From: Gossypium raimondii
Taxonomy: Eukaryota; Streptophyta; Magnoliopsida; Malvales; Malvaceae
Assembly (NCBI RefSeq): GCF_025698545.1
Contig: NC_068575.1
Span: 61,513,980-61,577,979, forward strand
Reading direction: 5' to 3'
DNA: 64,000 nt
Shown: in pieces, positions 35,575 to 46,708 of the stretch
Numbering within the stretch: the first letter of the stretch is position 1
Layout: each line of letters opens with the position of its first letter
Made by a program: the position numbers and the translations under genes
Notes under the pieces: model-generated
Told to the model about the DNA's origin: nothing
The model's database searches: none
The model's input: only the letters and a program-made list of their open reading frames with translations

Positions 35575-36069
35575 ATTACAAGTATTCTCATCTAATTTAC
35601 TGTTTGAATCTAATTCAATTTGGACCTAATCCAAATGTCTAAAAAAAATTGTGATTAATATATGATTGTTTCACATGTATAGGAAAAAATGATACTCATC
35701 ACTCTGGAAAACTTGGTCAACAAAACTTTGAATCTACCATAGAAACATGAATCTCTCCTATTCTAAGTGTGTTACCTAAGGATGGAGCTTTAATTACGTA
35801 TCCTTAACAAGCGCCAATTCACATAATCCATGTGTTTATTTTCATTACATAATTTTTAACCTATAAACTCTCTCTGTTTTTAACATTTGCTAATTAAAGT
35901 GAAGTCTTGAATTGGATGGTTTTTCTATATCAATGCTGTGAGACAGACATTAGAAACTCACTCTTGTTGTCTTCCATTGAATTAAACCTCCATTTTCTTT
36001 TCTTTCTTTCTTTTTTCCCCCTTGTTTTCTTATTGTCATTTGTGCCTCTCTTTTTTTCATTACAAGAAA
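35575..36069. promoter_or_regulatory. Upstream region of the LIM gene
   Basis: No other gene. The final ~75 bases are pyrimidine-rich (TTTCTTTCTTTCTTTTTTCC) and end in TTACAAGAAA just before the ATG, typical of a plant 5' UTR. No core promoter element is convincing. Confidence 0.35.
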
Positions 36070-36653
36070 ATGGCATTCAGTGGGACGACAGAGAAATGCA
36101 GGTCTTGTGATAAGACTGTTCATTTCATTGAAATGGTATCTGTTGATGGTGTACCTTATCATAAGACTTGTTTTAGATGCAGTCATTGCAAAGGCCTTCT
36201 TGTGGTACCTTTTCTGTATTTACCATAAATTTTTTTTTTTAAAATCATAATATTGTGAAATCCATGATCAATCTTTGCTCCACTAAGAAACTGAAGATGT
36301 TTAAATTAGATTAGACCGGTTGAATTAATTAAAAAAATAAATTGAACCAATGGTTGAATTAGTGTTTTTTAATCGAACTGATCAGATCGACGAATCAATG
36401 ACCTAATCAGTTTGATCATCAGTTCAATTTAAAAAACATTGTTTGAAAATACTACCATTTTCATAGATGTTAAATGCATTCATCTTCACTTTTCTCGTTG
36501 TCCTGTGCATTGCTTTAATTTAATTTTTATATTTTGTTTTTCATTTTCATCCTAGATGGGAAGCCATTGTCAAAGGGAAGGAAACCTTTATTGCAAGCCT
36601 CACTTTGAGCAATTCTTTAGGGGAACCGGGAGTTACACTTCCAAAGGTGACAT

Positions 36654-36686
<33 letters not shown>

Positions 36687-37331
36687 CGAGATTAAGCTTT
36701 TCAAACTAAACTAACTTATAATTTGGTTCATTTTTATTTTCATTTTGGCTAACAATGGTTTGTTTTAATGGATTTTCAGACAAGCCCAATGGACTGGTAA
36801 ACTCCAACCATGCCTTAAAAACATTATATTATTTTTTTGATATATAAATTTCATACATTCATATCATATTTTTTAATTACACAGCAAAGGGCACCAAGCA
36901 AAGTTGCATCCCTTTTCTCTGGCACACAAGACAAATGTGGAGTCTGTAAGAAAACTTGTTATCCTTTAGAAAAGGTATTGTTTTCATTTTCAATTTTTTC
37001 GGACATATTTTCAAGCATAAGTACGAGAATATACCATCCAACCTGTAAATTACAGGTGACTGTGGAAGGTGAAATATACCATAAAAACTGCTTTAGGTGT
37101 GCACATGGAGGTTGTTTTCTTACAACATCGTCATATGCCGCATTGGACGGTTTCCTGTATTGCAAGCACCATTTCGCTCAATTGTTTAAGGAAAAAGGCA
37201 GTTACAGTCATCTAACTAAGACATCTTCGATGAAGAGAAGCCCCTCTGGCGGGAAATTCGATGCCGAATCCGATTCGGAACCGAAATCGGAAGATAACAA
37301 AACCGGAACCGAAGCTCAACCTGATCCATGA
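36070..37331 (+). CDS. PLIM2: Two-LIM-domain actin-binding protein (PLIM2-like)
   Basis: Five exons: 36070-36204, 36556-36646, 36780-36796 (only 17 bases), 36885-36974 and 37056-37331. They encode 202 residues. Plant two-LIM proteins bind and bundle actin filaments, and the PLIM type is pollen-enriched. LIM1 has zinc ligands C10, C13, H31, C34, C37, C40, C58 and H61. LIM2 starts with C99 and C102 and keeps the family's CAHGGC spacing and YCKHH ending. The inter-LIM linker RAPSKVASLFSGTQDKC is characteristic. The acidic tail (SDSEPKSEDNKTGTEAQ) resembles pollen-type members. LIM1 reads MGSHCQREGNLYCKPH where relatives usually have a Ser/Tyr-rich segment before YCKPH; length and ligands are kept. 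Intron 2 holds a TA microsatellite at 36656-36686. Symbol by resemblance only. Confidence 0.9.
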
Positions 37332-38195
37332 AGGAAAATACTTTGATTTGAACCTTCATGGGACAATATTTGTGGTTTAAAATCTCAGTATAATTTTGGT
37401 GTTTGATATTTATATATAGATATATGCATGTGTCTTGATTTAGTCCCATGAAGATGTTCAATGTGGGGTCTAAAGGTGTTGTTTGATATTTTATTAAAAA
37501 CTAATTGTTGTTTTAAATTATGTGAAAAACTTTATCAAAGGGAATTAAAATGTTACCTTATATTTAAATTGCCCCAGTTGAACAATGGTCAGATTATTTT
37601 TAATGTATTATTAATTTGGTATTTTTGAGTTAGTTTAGTTATTAATTTTTATTGTAAAATTTAAAATTTTTAAAATTATTAAATTTCATATAAAAAATAT
37701 GAAGTATCTGAAGATTGTCATGCGGTTATCATGTTTCAAAATTTTAACATTTTAGTCAATATTTTTGCTAAAAAATCAATTCAACTTTTTCAAAAGATTA
37801 ATAATGAAATTGGGCTCTTTTAAAAATTAAAACTAAATTTAATTTAAAAATAAAAATTAAATTAATGGGGTTAAATTTAACTTTATAATTAAAAATTACT
37901 TCATTTATACATAAGAAATGGTTGCTAACTTATTTCAAAGCAAACTGGCGACAGATGTCTACGATAATTATTTAAACATAATAAATAAATAAACAAATAT
38001 GGGTTGTGGAAAAATATTCAACCGTCGAGCATGCTTTGACCATTAACTCCATATAGTTGACGTATACGGTTTTAAAATTTCCTCTCAAATTATTGCCTTC
38101 TTTTTAGTTTTTGACCGATTAATGTGAATCACATCTCGGATATAGATATATGTTTAATATAAAAATATTTTTTAATCTTTTATATATTTAAAGAA
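37332..38195. other. 3' flank of the LIM gene and AT-rich spacer
   Basis: The first ~200 bases are probably the 3' UTR. No gene or classified repeat is seen in the remainder. Confidence 0.4.
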
Positions 38196-38625
38196 GGGTA
38201 AATTGCATTCAAGGTCTCTAAGTTATTAGTAACTTGATGTTTTAGTTATTAACTTAAAAAAGTTACAGAACAGTCACTAGACTATTCAAAAATTTTTATT
38301 TAAGTCACTAAACTGTTATAATCGTTGATGTATGACCTTCTTTGTCCGTACCGCTTGCACCAATCAAAAGATTTTCTTCCCTTTTTCTTCCGCAATTCAT
38401 TTGTTCTCATGAAAGGAATGTTCTTCTACTTATCAATTGGTATTGATCCATCATACTAATTGTCGAATTGTTATTTGGAGTTCAATTGCCAGACTTTTTA
38501 AGAAAAAAATTTAACATCTCGTTAACTTAAATGAAAACTTTCGAATAATTTAATAAGTATTTTGTAATTTTTTAAAATTAAATAACTAAAATATAAAGTT
38601 AATAATAATTTAGTCACCCTTTAAC
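38196..38625. mobile_element. MITE, family B
   Basis: The left end GGGTAAATTGCATTCAAGGT is followed by TTAGTTATTAACTTAAAAAA. Internal words CACTAAACTGTTATAATCG and the complementary right arm (AATTTAGTCACCC) match other family B copies, notably the one at 62965. It is non-coding. Confidence 0.6.
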
Positions 38626-39780
38626 TAATTTTTGGGATTGCATATGAACATATTAGTGGCCTTAACCGTACAAAAAAGTGGAGACGATATTTATATTGGG
38701 TACCTACACATATCTAGACTTAATCAATAACACGTACGTTTTAGCAGTAAACGAATAAACCAATCTTCTCATAATCTTCAAAACCAATATAAAATAATCA
38801 AAGCTTTGACTTCCAATATCTACCTCCCAACATTTGTATGCGTTCAGACTACGAAAAATATTTAATCTAAGGTAATAATTGAAAACAAAACATAAAAATG
38901 TGGTGATGCCTTTGTGTTCAGACAGACCAGAAACCAAGACATAATTTCACAATATGTAATGATGTTTTTTACAACACATTTCAACTTAGGCAGCTCAATG
39001 ATTCTTCCACAACCATCATAAACATGAAAAAACAGTGTAAATCCTAAACTTCATACTTAAATTCGATTCAGATCCATCAGATTATGGCCTATGAATTTTG
39101 GATCTAGATATTAGTTTCATCCATGTTATTCTTATTTGAAGAAATATAGTGTATATGAATATGTATTCGATATGGTTATTGTTTACAATAGGTTAACTCT
39201 TTTAAGAAAATTTTTAAAGTGTTATTTATTGAGAGTTGATGATTTTCTTAACAGATTCGATATTATTCTCAGTCTAAATTTTAATTTTCGACTTTAATAA
39301 GAATTCGAATAAATAAAGTTATTTAAAGAGATGATAAAGAATGAGACTATGTGTGGTCTACAATCACCTATCAAGAAAATGTGACATTTGAATTTGGTAG
39401 GATTTGAACGGTCCCATATGAATAACTATGATTAGTATCACATCACACGTATGAATTCCTTGGAAGCAATTACAGTGCATGTTATGAAGAAAACGGAACG
39501 GTAATGGTGCCTGCCATTTGTCTTGGACAGCTTCGGGCACATGTCAATGAATTCATTCACCTCAAGAAAAAAGAACCATCAATAATAATTAATTAATATT
39601 GAGCCTTGAAATAAATATTATATATATTAAAAAAAAACAAATTGGCATTAACATCGATCCAAACGAGTGTAAAGTCAACGCTTACAACAGTTTCTTAGAA
39701 ACGGTTTTTCAACTTAACACTCCACCAGATCGAAAAGGACCGATTTACCCTGTCCTCTCTTTCTCTTACTATGGTTAGGC
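38626..39780. other. Spacer upstream of the CLE pair
   Basis: AT-rich; no gene recognised on either strand. Short frames here lack any domain. Confidence 0.4.
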
Positions 39781-39883
39781 AGTATAATTAATAACACAAC
39801 GAGCAACTTCAGCCACGTTTAAAGGGCATTTCCGCCATTACAACATAATTAATAGTAGCAAGTATTTGACTTCATATTTCACC
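39781..39883 (+). promoter_or_regulatory. Upstream block conserved between the two CLE genes (copy 1)
   Basis: AGTATAATTAATAA, CTTCAGCCACGTTT, GGGCATTTCCGCCATTACAA and ATAATTAATAGTA appear here and in the same order at 41389-41493. The distance to the ATG is about 80-90 bases in both cases. It is likely the core promoter or proximal control region carried along in the duplication. Confidence 0.6.
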
Positions 39884-39963
39884 ATGATCTCCCATTAAAT
39901 ACACTCGACCTCTCTTTTCTTTAAAACCCAATTTCCATAAACCATCTTCTCATTTCCATCATC

Positions 39964-40230
39964 ATGATCATCATTTGTAACCCCAAATTCATATTCATCT
40001 TCTTCACCATCATTTTTTCCACCATCAACCTCTCAAGTTGCCGCCGCTACACCCTTAAAACTATAAACCCTGAAGAACCAACCACCATGGCGGCGGAGCT
40101 CTCAACAACATGGTTCCATTTCCCAGCAGCTAAGTCGCCACAGCCATCTGTTGCAGAAAAGATTAGTCGACCGATTTATGAAGTTTCATATCGAACAGTT
40201 CCAGGCGGACCAAACCCCCTCCACAACTGA
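39964..40230 (+). CDS. CLE-family signalling peptide precursor (copy 1)
   Basis: An intronless 88-codon gene. An N-terminal hydrophobic signal peptide (IFIFFTIIFSTINLSS, about residues 9-25) precedes a variable stretch with little conservation. The last 12 residues are RTVPGGPNPLHN, a full CLE dodecapeptide with Pro at positions 4, 7 and 9 and the LHN ending. The stop follows directly, as in many CLE precursors. CLE peptides are cut from the precursor, often arabinosylated at the central prolines, secreted, and sensed by CLV1/BAM-type leucine-rich-repeat receptor kinases in meristem or vascular control. Which CLE subgroup this belongs to is not settled; the PGGP core resembles CLE1-7 and LHN resembles CLE9/10. 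A second copy lies 1.35 kb downstream. Confidence 0.93.
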   Translation: MIIICNPKFIFIFFTIIFSTINLSSCRRYTLKTINPEEPTTMAAELSTTWFHFPAAKSPQPSVAEKISRPIYEVSYRTVPGGPNPLHN

Positions 40231-41388
40231 TTTTATTTTATATTTTTATTTATTTATTTTTGCAGATCTTGAATATTAATTAAGTTAACGCAAAAAAATT
40301 TCCTCAATCTTAGCGCAGACGCAGAGCAATTCTTATTTATTTATTTATTTTTTCTTTCTTTGGAAGTCATGTATATGTATACCAGATACAGTTTGAGATA
40401 ATGAACGTTGTGTATCAATTGTTGTTCATGGTCACGATATTCGGATCATTTAAACTATAGAAATTGATTTTATAGTTTGAGTGTTCTATTTTTACCTTCA
40501 AACCAACGGAAAATTGAGAGATTTAGAGGGTATAGGGGCAATGAACGGTGCTTTCAATTTGCCTTGCGTGATGAAAACTAATGTCCCGTAATTGGAGAAT
40601 GATTTATCTCATCGAGCATGCCTATACAAATAATGTTGTGAAGCCAAGCCATAAGAGAATACTACAATGATGCTGCACATCTCTAAAAACCATTACGGTA
40701 TGATTGAAATTTATAACTTGAAGACACTTAACTATGTATAGTTTACGATAAAATTTAGGAACCATTCATTTTTGGATGTCTATGGAAAATTAAAATCCTT
40801 AAACCTTATTTATATATATATTAAATTTAGTAGTGAAGGAAGGGTGGACACTCACAAGTGTCAACTTCAACCTATTTTTCTCTTAAAATTAAGATTAGGT
40901 CATCCATTATTTTAAATTTCTGTTCGACATTTAGAGTTTAAGCTTATCCACATTAATTTCAAAATTAAATTATATTGTTATCGTATAATTTCAAACTTTA
41001 CACCATAAATTCAAATCTATGGGTGTCAATGTGCCCTAGTTATATCATAATAATTAATCTAAAAATAGTCCCTCCTCCTTAATCGGTGATCAAGGGTTCA
41101 ATCCTCTTTCGGTATAGAATTTTAAAACTTATTGCAAACGCTACAATAATAATACTAGAATTAGATCAATTTTTCGATTGATTAAACAAATAACTAATAA
41201 TTTTATTGGTAGTATGCATTTGGGTCTGATAAAAAAATTAAAAATAAGAGTAATTAACAATTGAATTGAGTTTATGAATTCTTTTAAGAATTTTTCTACT
41301 CCTATTAAATTTATATATTTTTATTTAATTACCGATTATGAATTTTACAACACTACCCCTAGAATATCACTATGGTTTTGGTTGGGAG
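40231..41388. other. Spacer between the two CLE genes
   Basis: The first ~180 bases are the 3' UTR, whose start (GCAGATCTTGAATAT and ...ATGTATATGTATA-CAGATACA-TTTGAGATAA) is shared with copy 2. The remainder is AT-rich and specific to this location. No gene is recognised. Confidence 0.5.
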
Positions 41389-41493
41389 TATAATTAATAA
41401 AGATGATGATGGGTAAATTCAGCCACGTTTGATTGGGTATTTCCGCCATTACAACATAATTAATAGTAACATGTATTTGACTTAGATTTCACC
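41389..41493 (+). promoter_or_regulatory. Upstream block conserved between the two CLE genes (copy 2)
   Basis: It is the counterpart of 39781-39883, with ATTCAGCCACGTTTGATTGG, GGTATTTCCGCCATTACAAC and TTGACTTAGATTTCACC in the same order. Small substitutions separate the copies. Confidence 0.6.
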
Positions 41494-41583
41494 ACTGGTT
41501 TGCTCCTATTAACAACCTCTTTTCTTTAAAACCCAATTTCCATTAACCATCTTTGCATTTTCTTCGTTTCGTCATCAAAAATC

Positions 41584-41820
41584 ATGATCATCATTTCTAC
41601 TCCCAAATTCTTATTCATCTTCTTCACCATCATCCTTTCCAACATCAACCTCTCAAGTTGCCGCCGCCACACCCTTAAAACTCTAAAACCTCAAGAACCA
41701 ACACCCATGGCCGCGGCGGAGCAGCATTTCCCACGGCCATCTGTTGCAGAAAAGGGTCAACCAATTTATGAAGTTTCATATCGAGCAGTTCCAGGCGGAC
41801 CAGACCCCCTCCACAACTGA
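41584..41820 (+). CDS. CLE-family signalling peptide precursor (copy 2)
   Basis: An intronless 78-codon paralogue of the gene at 39964. The signal peptide (FLFIFFTIILSNINLSS) and the CRRHTLKTLKPQEP segment match copy 1. The middle is ten residues shorter, having lost most of the stretch around STTWFHFPAAKSP. The dodecapeptide is RAVPGGPDPLHN; it differs from copy 1 at positions 2 (Ala for Thr) and 8 (Asp for Asn). The key Pro, Gly and His positions are kept, so both genes look functional. Position 8 varies between Asn and Asp across known CLEs. The duplication includes the upstream block and the beginning of the 3' UTR. Confidence 0.93.
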   Translation: MIIISTPKFLFIFFTIILSNINLSSCRRHTLKTLKPQEPTPMAAAEQHFPRPSVAEKGQPIYEVSYRAVPGGPDPLHN

Positions 41821-42651
41821 TTAATCTCTCTGTCTTTTGCAGATCTTGAATATGTATAATTAAGTTATACAAATTTTTTCATCCTTAATCATAGTGCAGA
41901 ACAGTTCTTATGTTTCCCCCCTTTCTTTTGCAGTAATGTATATGTATAACAGATACAATTTGAGATAAAGGAATATATTTCTTTCATACTCATCAACTAC
42001 ATATATTTGTTTTGCAAATAAGAATCAAACTTCATGCCGAGTTCTCTTCTTTGCTTCCATTTATCAATTGAGTTTCTACCAAGAGAATTAAATTGTATAT
42101 TTTATGATATTATAAATGTAATTTTAAAATTAAATTAAATATTTATCAAAAATTAAAGTATAATTTTATCGTTATTAATTTACAATTTTATAAATTATAA
42201 AATATTTAAACCAAAATTTTTTTATTTTAAGAGTTGAGGATGAAGAAGAAGAAAGGTAACCGACTAAAAAAGTATATTTTGAGGGAAAAAAACCGATGAA
42301 ATGATTCTGAATCTGGTAAATTTAAATAATTTATTTATTTTAATGTGTGAATGGTGGCTTTTGCATTCAGTAAAAAGGACGAAAAAAAGAAATTATTACA
42401 AGGAAGAACAATGGGAACAATATTTTAATGGTTTTCCTTGTTGTTTTAAAGGTCAAACCCCACATTTGTTGGTGGCTTTCTTTGATGTTACTTCCATCAT
42501 TACAAAACAAAACAAGGCAATAGGAACATCAAAAGTTTTTACTTTTTATATTACATACAATTGATATCAATAAGATCAAGTTCTATATTTTATCACGTAT
42601 AGCAAGAGTTTGTGTTAACAAGCAAATGTGGTCCCTCCAATTCCATAGATT
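41821..42651. other. Spacer after the CLE pair
   Basis: The beginning is the copy 2 3' UTR. After that the sequence is AT-rich. A frame at 42301-42564 is open for 87 codons (WWLLHSVKRTKKRNYYKEE) but has no known domain or homologue I can name; I leave it uncalled. Confidence 0.35.
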
Positions 42652-43085
42652 TGGTTAAATTATGCTATTAGTTTTTGTACTTTGCAAAAGTTATAAGTTT
42701 AGTCCCTGTACTTTTTTTTGGTCAAAATTTAGTTTTTGTATTTTTCAAAATTTGAAATTTTAGTCTTGACCCATACAGTAGCAGTTAAATTTGTTTGGCT
42801 AAACTCAATTACTAGTCATGTACTGAGTGTATAATTGTCGATTTAGTTTGTATTCTCAAACTGAATCATTCTAAGTCCCTAAACTTTTCGAATTTTAAAA
42901 ATTCAATATTGACGTAAATGATAGTTGTTAATCCATTAATTAAATTTTTAATGAGTAATATATGAAAATAATAAATTATCATGTCATTACACATATGATA
43001 ATATGTTTGTCATATTAGATTTTTGAAAATATCAAAATTTAACAGATTATCGATGAATTTCAAATCGAAGTACCAAAAAAGAAAA
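42652..43085. mobile_element. MITE-like repeat, family D
   Basis: The left arm is GGTTAAATTATGCTATTAGT followed by TTTAGTCCCTGTACTT. The right arm has TTCAAATCGAAGTACCAAAA. Related to 57668-58185 in the order of internal words (TTAAATTTGTTTGGCTAAA, TCAATTACTAGTCATGTAC). It is non-coding. Confidence 0.45.
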
Positions 43086-43949
43086 GTAATTTATATAGAT
43101 TACTCAAAGTGGAGTGTTAAATACAACATCGTGTTTTACGTTAAGGTGTCAACCATGAATATTTAATAAAAACGAAGTATTAGAGCAAACAGGTGAATAT
43201 ATAGACATATGTATATGTAGGTTAAAGTAGTTCGGAGATCTTAGTATTATAAGGACCGGACCAAATTAGCCCTCCGAATTAATTTAATTTTATATTTTTA
43301 AAAAGAATTAAATGAGTCCAAATTCAAATAGAATTATCATATAAAAATGTAATGAGATTTTTTTCAATTATTATTTGATTCCAAACAAAAAAATATTTAT
43401 AAAATCATAAAAAATTTAAAAATTATTTATAAAAATTTTAAAAATGTAAATGATATTTTTAAATTTATTAATTCTATTCAGTTTAAATTTATTTGATTTA
43501 TTTTAATAATATATAAATTAAATTGATTCATCTAAAATGAAGAGGATTAACTTAATCGGGTCATTATAATAGAGGGACCTCTCTAATATATTCACTTGAT
43601 TAAATTGTAAAAAAAAAAAAAGATTTTCGTACAAGAATTTTGGAGAAGAGACGTATATCAAGTAACCGGCCTCGTTAAGGTGTTCCAATCATGTGCAATA
43701 ATTTTAAGACAAAAAACTGAACATTGAATAATTTAATTTCTCCAGAAACATAGCTATCATGCTAGCTGTTTCTGGGTTTACAACATGTTGGGGAGTTTAA
43801 ATTTATTAATGGGCACAAAGAAGAATCTTCACTCACTGAATTAAATAAAAAGTAAAAAAAGGAAGTGAACAAGCAATGCAACAATGGAAGTACATACGAT
43901 CTCAGCTTTTGTGGGACTTCTGAATTATGAGCAGTATATATTTAATGAT
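43086..43949. other. AT-rich spacer without a recognised gene
   Basis: Nothing is recognised. A poly-A run lies at about 43609-43622. Confidence 0.4.
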
Positions 43950-44545
43950 GGGTAAATTTCATTAATAGTAACTCAACTATTAATAATTTTTTTTTTGGTC
44001 ATCCAAGTATGAAAAACTACAAAATGATTACTCAACTCTTAGTAAATTTCTCTTTTTATCACCCTATGATTTCAAATTTGTCTTTTTTGTCATCAACAGG
44101 TTAACAATAACAACTTTTAAAATTGACTTCATAGTAATTTTGACCTCAATATTTATAAATTATGTCAATTTAGTCTCGATTCTAAAAAAATTTAACTCGC
44201 AACATTTACGCATTATGTAATTTGCTCTTTTCTTTTAGTTTTCTTTGTGACATTTGGGGTTCAATTTAAAAGAGAGAGACGAAAATTGTCATATTGGATT
44301 TTGGGGTATTTCCATTTTTATATATATTCTCAATGAAATTTAACTAATAAATTTGTTTTTTTAAAATCAAGACTAAATTGACACAATATATAAATATTGA
44401 GAGTTAAAATTACTATTATACCAATTTTAAAAACCACCACTACTTCAATAATCGAAAAAAGAATCTCCTAATAGTTGAGTAACTATTTTAAGTTTCATAA
44501 TTAGGTGATCAAAATGAACCAATCGGTAAGAAAATGAAATTACTG
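43950..44545. mobile_element. Composite MITE: family C sequence inside family B ends
   Basis: The outer arms are GGGTAAATTTCATTAATAGT... and the inverse (AATAGTTGAGTAACTATTTT, GGTGATCAAAATGAACCAAT). The inner part, about 44103-44450, matches the free-standing family C element at 5665-6060, including TATGTCAATTTAGTCTCGAT and TTATACCAATTTTAAAAACC. It is non-coding. Confidence 0.55.
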
Positions 44546-44651
44546 TTATTATTACAAGAGAAGTAATCATTGGATCAAATTATGTTGCTACATACAAAAA
44601 AACAAGAAGAATAGCTAGTTTCGTCTGTGTGTGAGACCCCGTTTTCCGGGT

Positions 44652-46708
44652 TCAAGAATTCTTGAGATTCTGGAAAAGTTCAGGAAGATGTGCATTTGTT
44701 AGCTTAGCCTTCTTGGAGAACTCCTTGTTTTTCTGTTTAGGCTTTGGCTTGGCGGAAATGCCCTGCACTTGCGCAGCAGCTCTTCTTTTTGCCGTGTTCG
44801 TGGCGGGTTTCATTCCATTCTTCTGCAGATCTTTCTCAATGTCGAGCATGTCTCGTGGCAATTCAATTGAACGAAATAACTCTTTAAGGTCATCATCTAC
44901 CTTAATAGGTACCCTGGGATCATTCGGGAAGGCTATGTCTTCCTGAGAATCAAAATTCGATAGCAGCCAAATCTGACCTGCAGCTTTCAGAGCCTACAGA
45001 TATAACAATAACCAGATTTTTTGCGTTTGGTAAATGTATATTGTATTCGTGTCATGCATTCATATCATATCCAGGTAAAGTATTACGGCACTAAAGACTT
45101 TGATAAATCAAAATCTGATAGGTAAAAGTATCATGGAGGCCCCTGTACTAGGAATCGGATCGCAGTTTGCCCCCTCTACTAAAAACTGGGCAAATTAGTC
45201 CCTGTATGTTAAATCAAAGAGCAAATTGGTCCTTTCTATTAAAAAAAGCATCCATCCATTTGTACTGCTAAAATATTGGCATAAATGATGAAATAACCAA
45301 ACAATGACACGAGGCGTGCCACATGTACATTGAGCTGAGGTACAGGGACCAGTTTTTAATAGTAGAAATTGATGAAATGTTTTACAGAAGGACCAGTTTC
45401 CGTTTTAATCTAACCTACAGGAACTAATTTGCCTATTTTTTGAGTACAGGGGGCAAAATGCAAGCTGGCTCCTAGTATAGGGGCTTCTATGGTACTTTTA
45501 CCAATCTGATATGGTAAGTGAAGGAAAATATCAACTTAATTATACCTGCAAGTCTTCCATCACATTCGGATATGCATCTTTGAGATCGATAACAGCAATG
45601 CCTTCTATAAATTTCCGAATCAAAACAAGAAGTTCATTCTTGTTTTTTACATCATGCTTAGCCTGTAAGAATAACATATACAAAATTGCAATCCTTTAAG
45701 AAAGACACTAAGCAATAGGGGCAATGCTTATTATAAAAAAAGAAGAAGAAGAAGAAGAAAATGTCACCTTGTAAGAGAAGCGCTTTCCGTCATAGTACAC
45801 TTTTGGATTTTTCCTCAAGCCCTCAAAAACATCTCTATTGCCATTCACTTCGACATAACATGCTTCATTGATCTGTTCCGGTGTGAAAGCTTGCCTTGTC
45901 TGCAGCCATGAATATATAGCATACAGCATTGAAATAGTTAAAAGTTTTCAGCTCCTTGTGAAGCACGAGAAGAAACAAAGAAACATGTAAAGTCCATAGT
46001 AACGCCAACTAAAAGTTTTTTACGAGATCTCAAAAAGTGAATACCGTATAACATTTCAAGCTCCCCACCATTCTTTGATGTAAAATCAAACCATCAATAT
46101 ATTAACTACTCGACGATTAATGACTTAGTAGAATCCCAAACCTACAGTCTTTTACCAGACACTTGAAATAATGTTAGAATACAGCACGGAAACCCTATCA
46201 TTTTCGACTTAAAAAGGCTACAAAAGCATAGAACAGCAGTCCCGTAAGGACCTACGGGTTGCTATCTCGAACTAACATCCAATCACTTGAATCAACTACT
46301 CTAAAAGTTATCTAAAACATTATAGAAATTTGCTGCATAACAGATCCATCCTTACAACGATAAATATCATTTACATATGTTAACAACGAATAATATCAAT
46401 TATTTGCATCAACCACATAAAGATTGAACTGAAAATGGCTAAAGAACCTGAAAAAGAATGTCGATAACACGTTTCATCTGAGCTCCAACAGGAGATTTCC
46501 TGATGCTATTAATATGTTGAAGCCTCTCAGTATCATTTGAGAATTTGACAGGAGCAGAAGGCCTTGCACCAGAAAAAGGCGGTGCAGGTGCTGGTTTTGG
46601 AGCCACGGCTGCCCTAGATGATGATGATTTCGCGGCGATGTTGGAGAGCATCGACTGACACTTCTCCTGCTGCTTATTAAATCTATCCAGCTTCTCTTGC
46701 AATGCCAT
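44652..46708 (-). CDS. General transcription factor TFIIE, beta subunit
   Basis: Four exons in transcript order: 46708-46448, 45899-45768, 45662-45546 and 44993-44652, all in phase 0. They encode 283 residues. TFIIE beta joins TFIIE alpha in the RNA polymerase II preinitiation complex, recruits TFIIH and helps open the promoter. Seen: the N-terminal MALQEKLDRFNKQQEKCQSML helix, a Ser/Ala/Pro-rich linker, then the core winged-helix region (MKRVIDILFQTRQAFTPEQI, RKNPKVYYDGKRFSYK, LIRKFIEGIAVIDLKDAYPN). A basic C-terminal tail (AKRRAAAQVQG, KPKPKQKNKEFSKKAK) follows. Length fits plant homologues. ATG 46708 is preferred over an in-frame ATG at 46735 because homologues start MAL. A 5' UTR intron ending near 46750 (TTTCTCCAG) is plausible. 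Intron 3 contains a family A MITE; intron 2 begins with a GAA/TTC microsatellite (45740-45760). Confidence 0.92.
45121..45502. mobile_element. MULE-like MITE, family A, with perfect 9-bp target duplication
   Basis: The ends GGTAAAAGTATCATGGAGGC and the complement of CTATGGTACTTTTACC pair well. AATCTGATA occurs directly on both sides (45112-45120 and 45503-45511). The 382-bp body is non-coding and lies in intron 3 of the TFIIE beta gene. Confidence 0.88.

Noticed and set aside
37019-37055. IYHPTCK-like reading in intron 4 of the LIM gene, resembling a LIM zinc-site segment
   Set aside because: It is followed at once by the acceptor used for the real IYHKNC segment; length is too short and including it would spoil LIM2 spacing.
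41675-41872. Open frame antisense to CLE copy 2
   Set aside because: It is the complement of a clear CLE precursor and has no domain of its own.
42301-42564. 87-codon open frame near the CLE pair
   Set aside because: Charged, AT-driven composition with no known domain; it is not conserved at the first CLE copy's 3' side.
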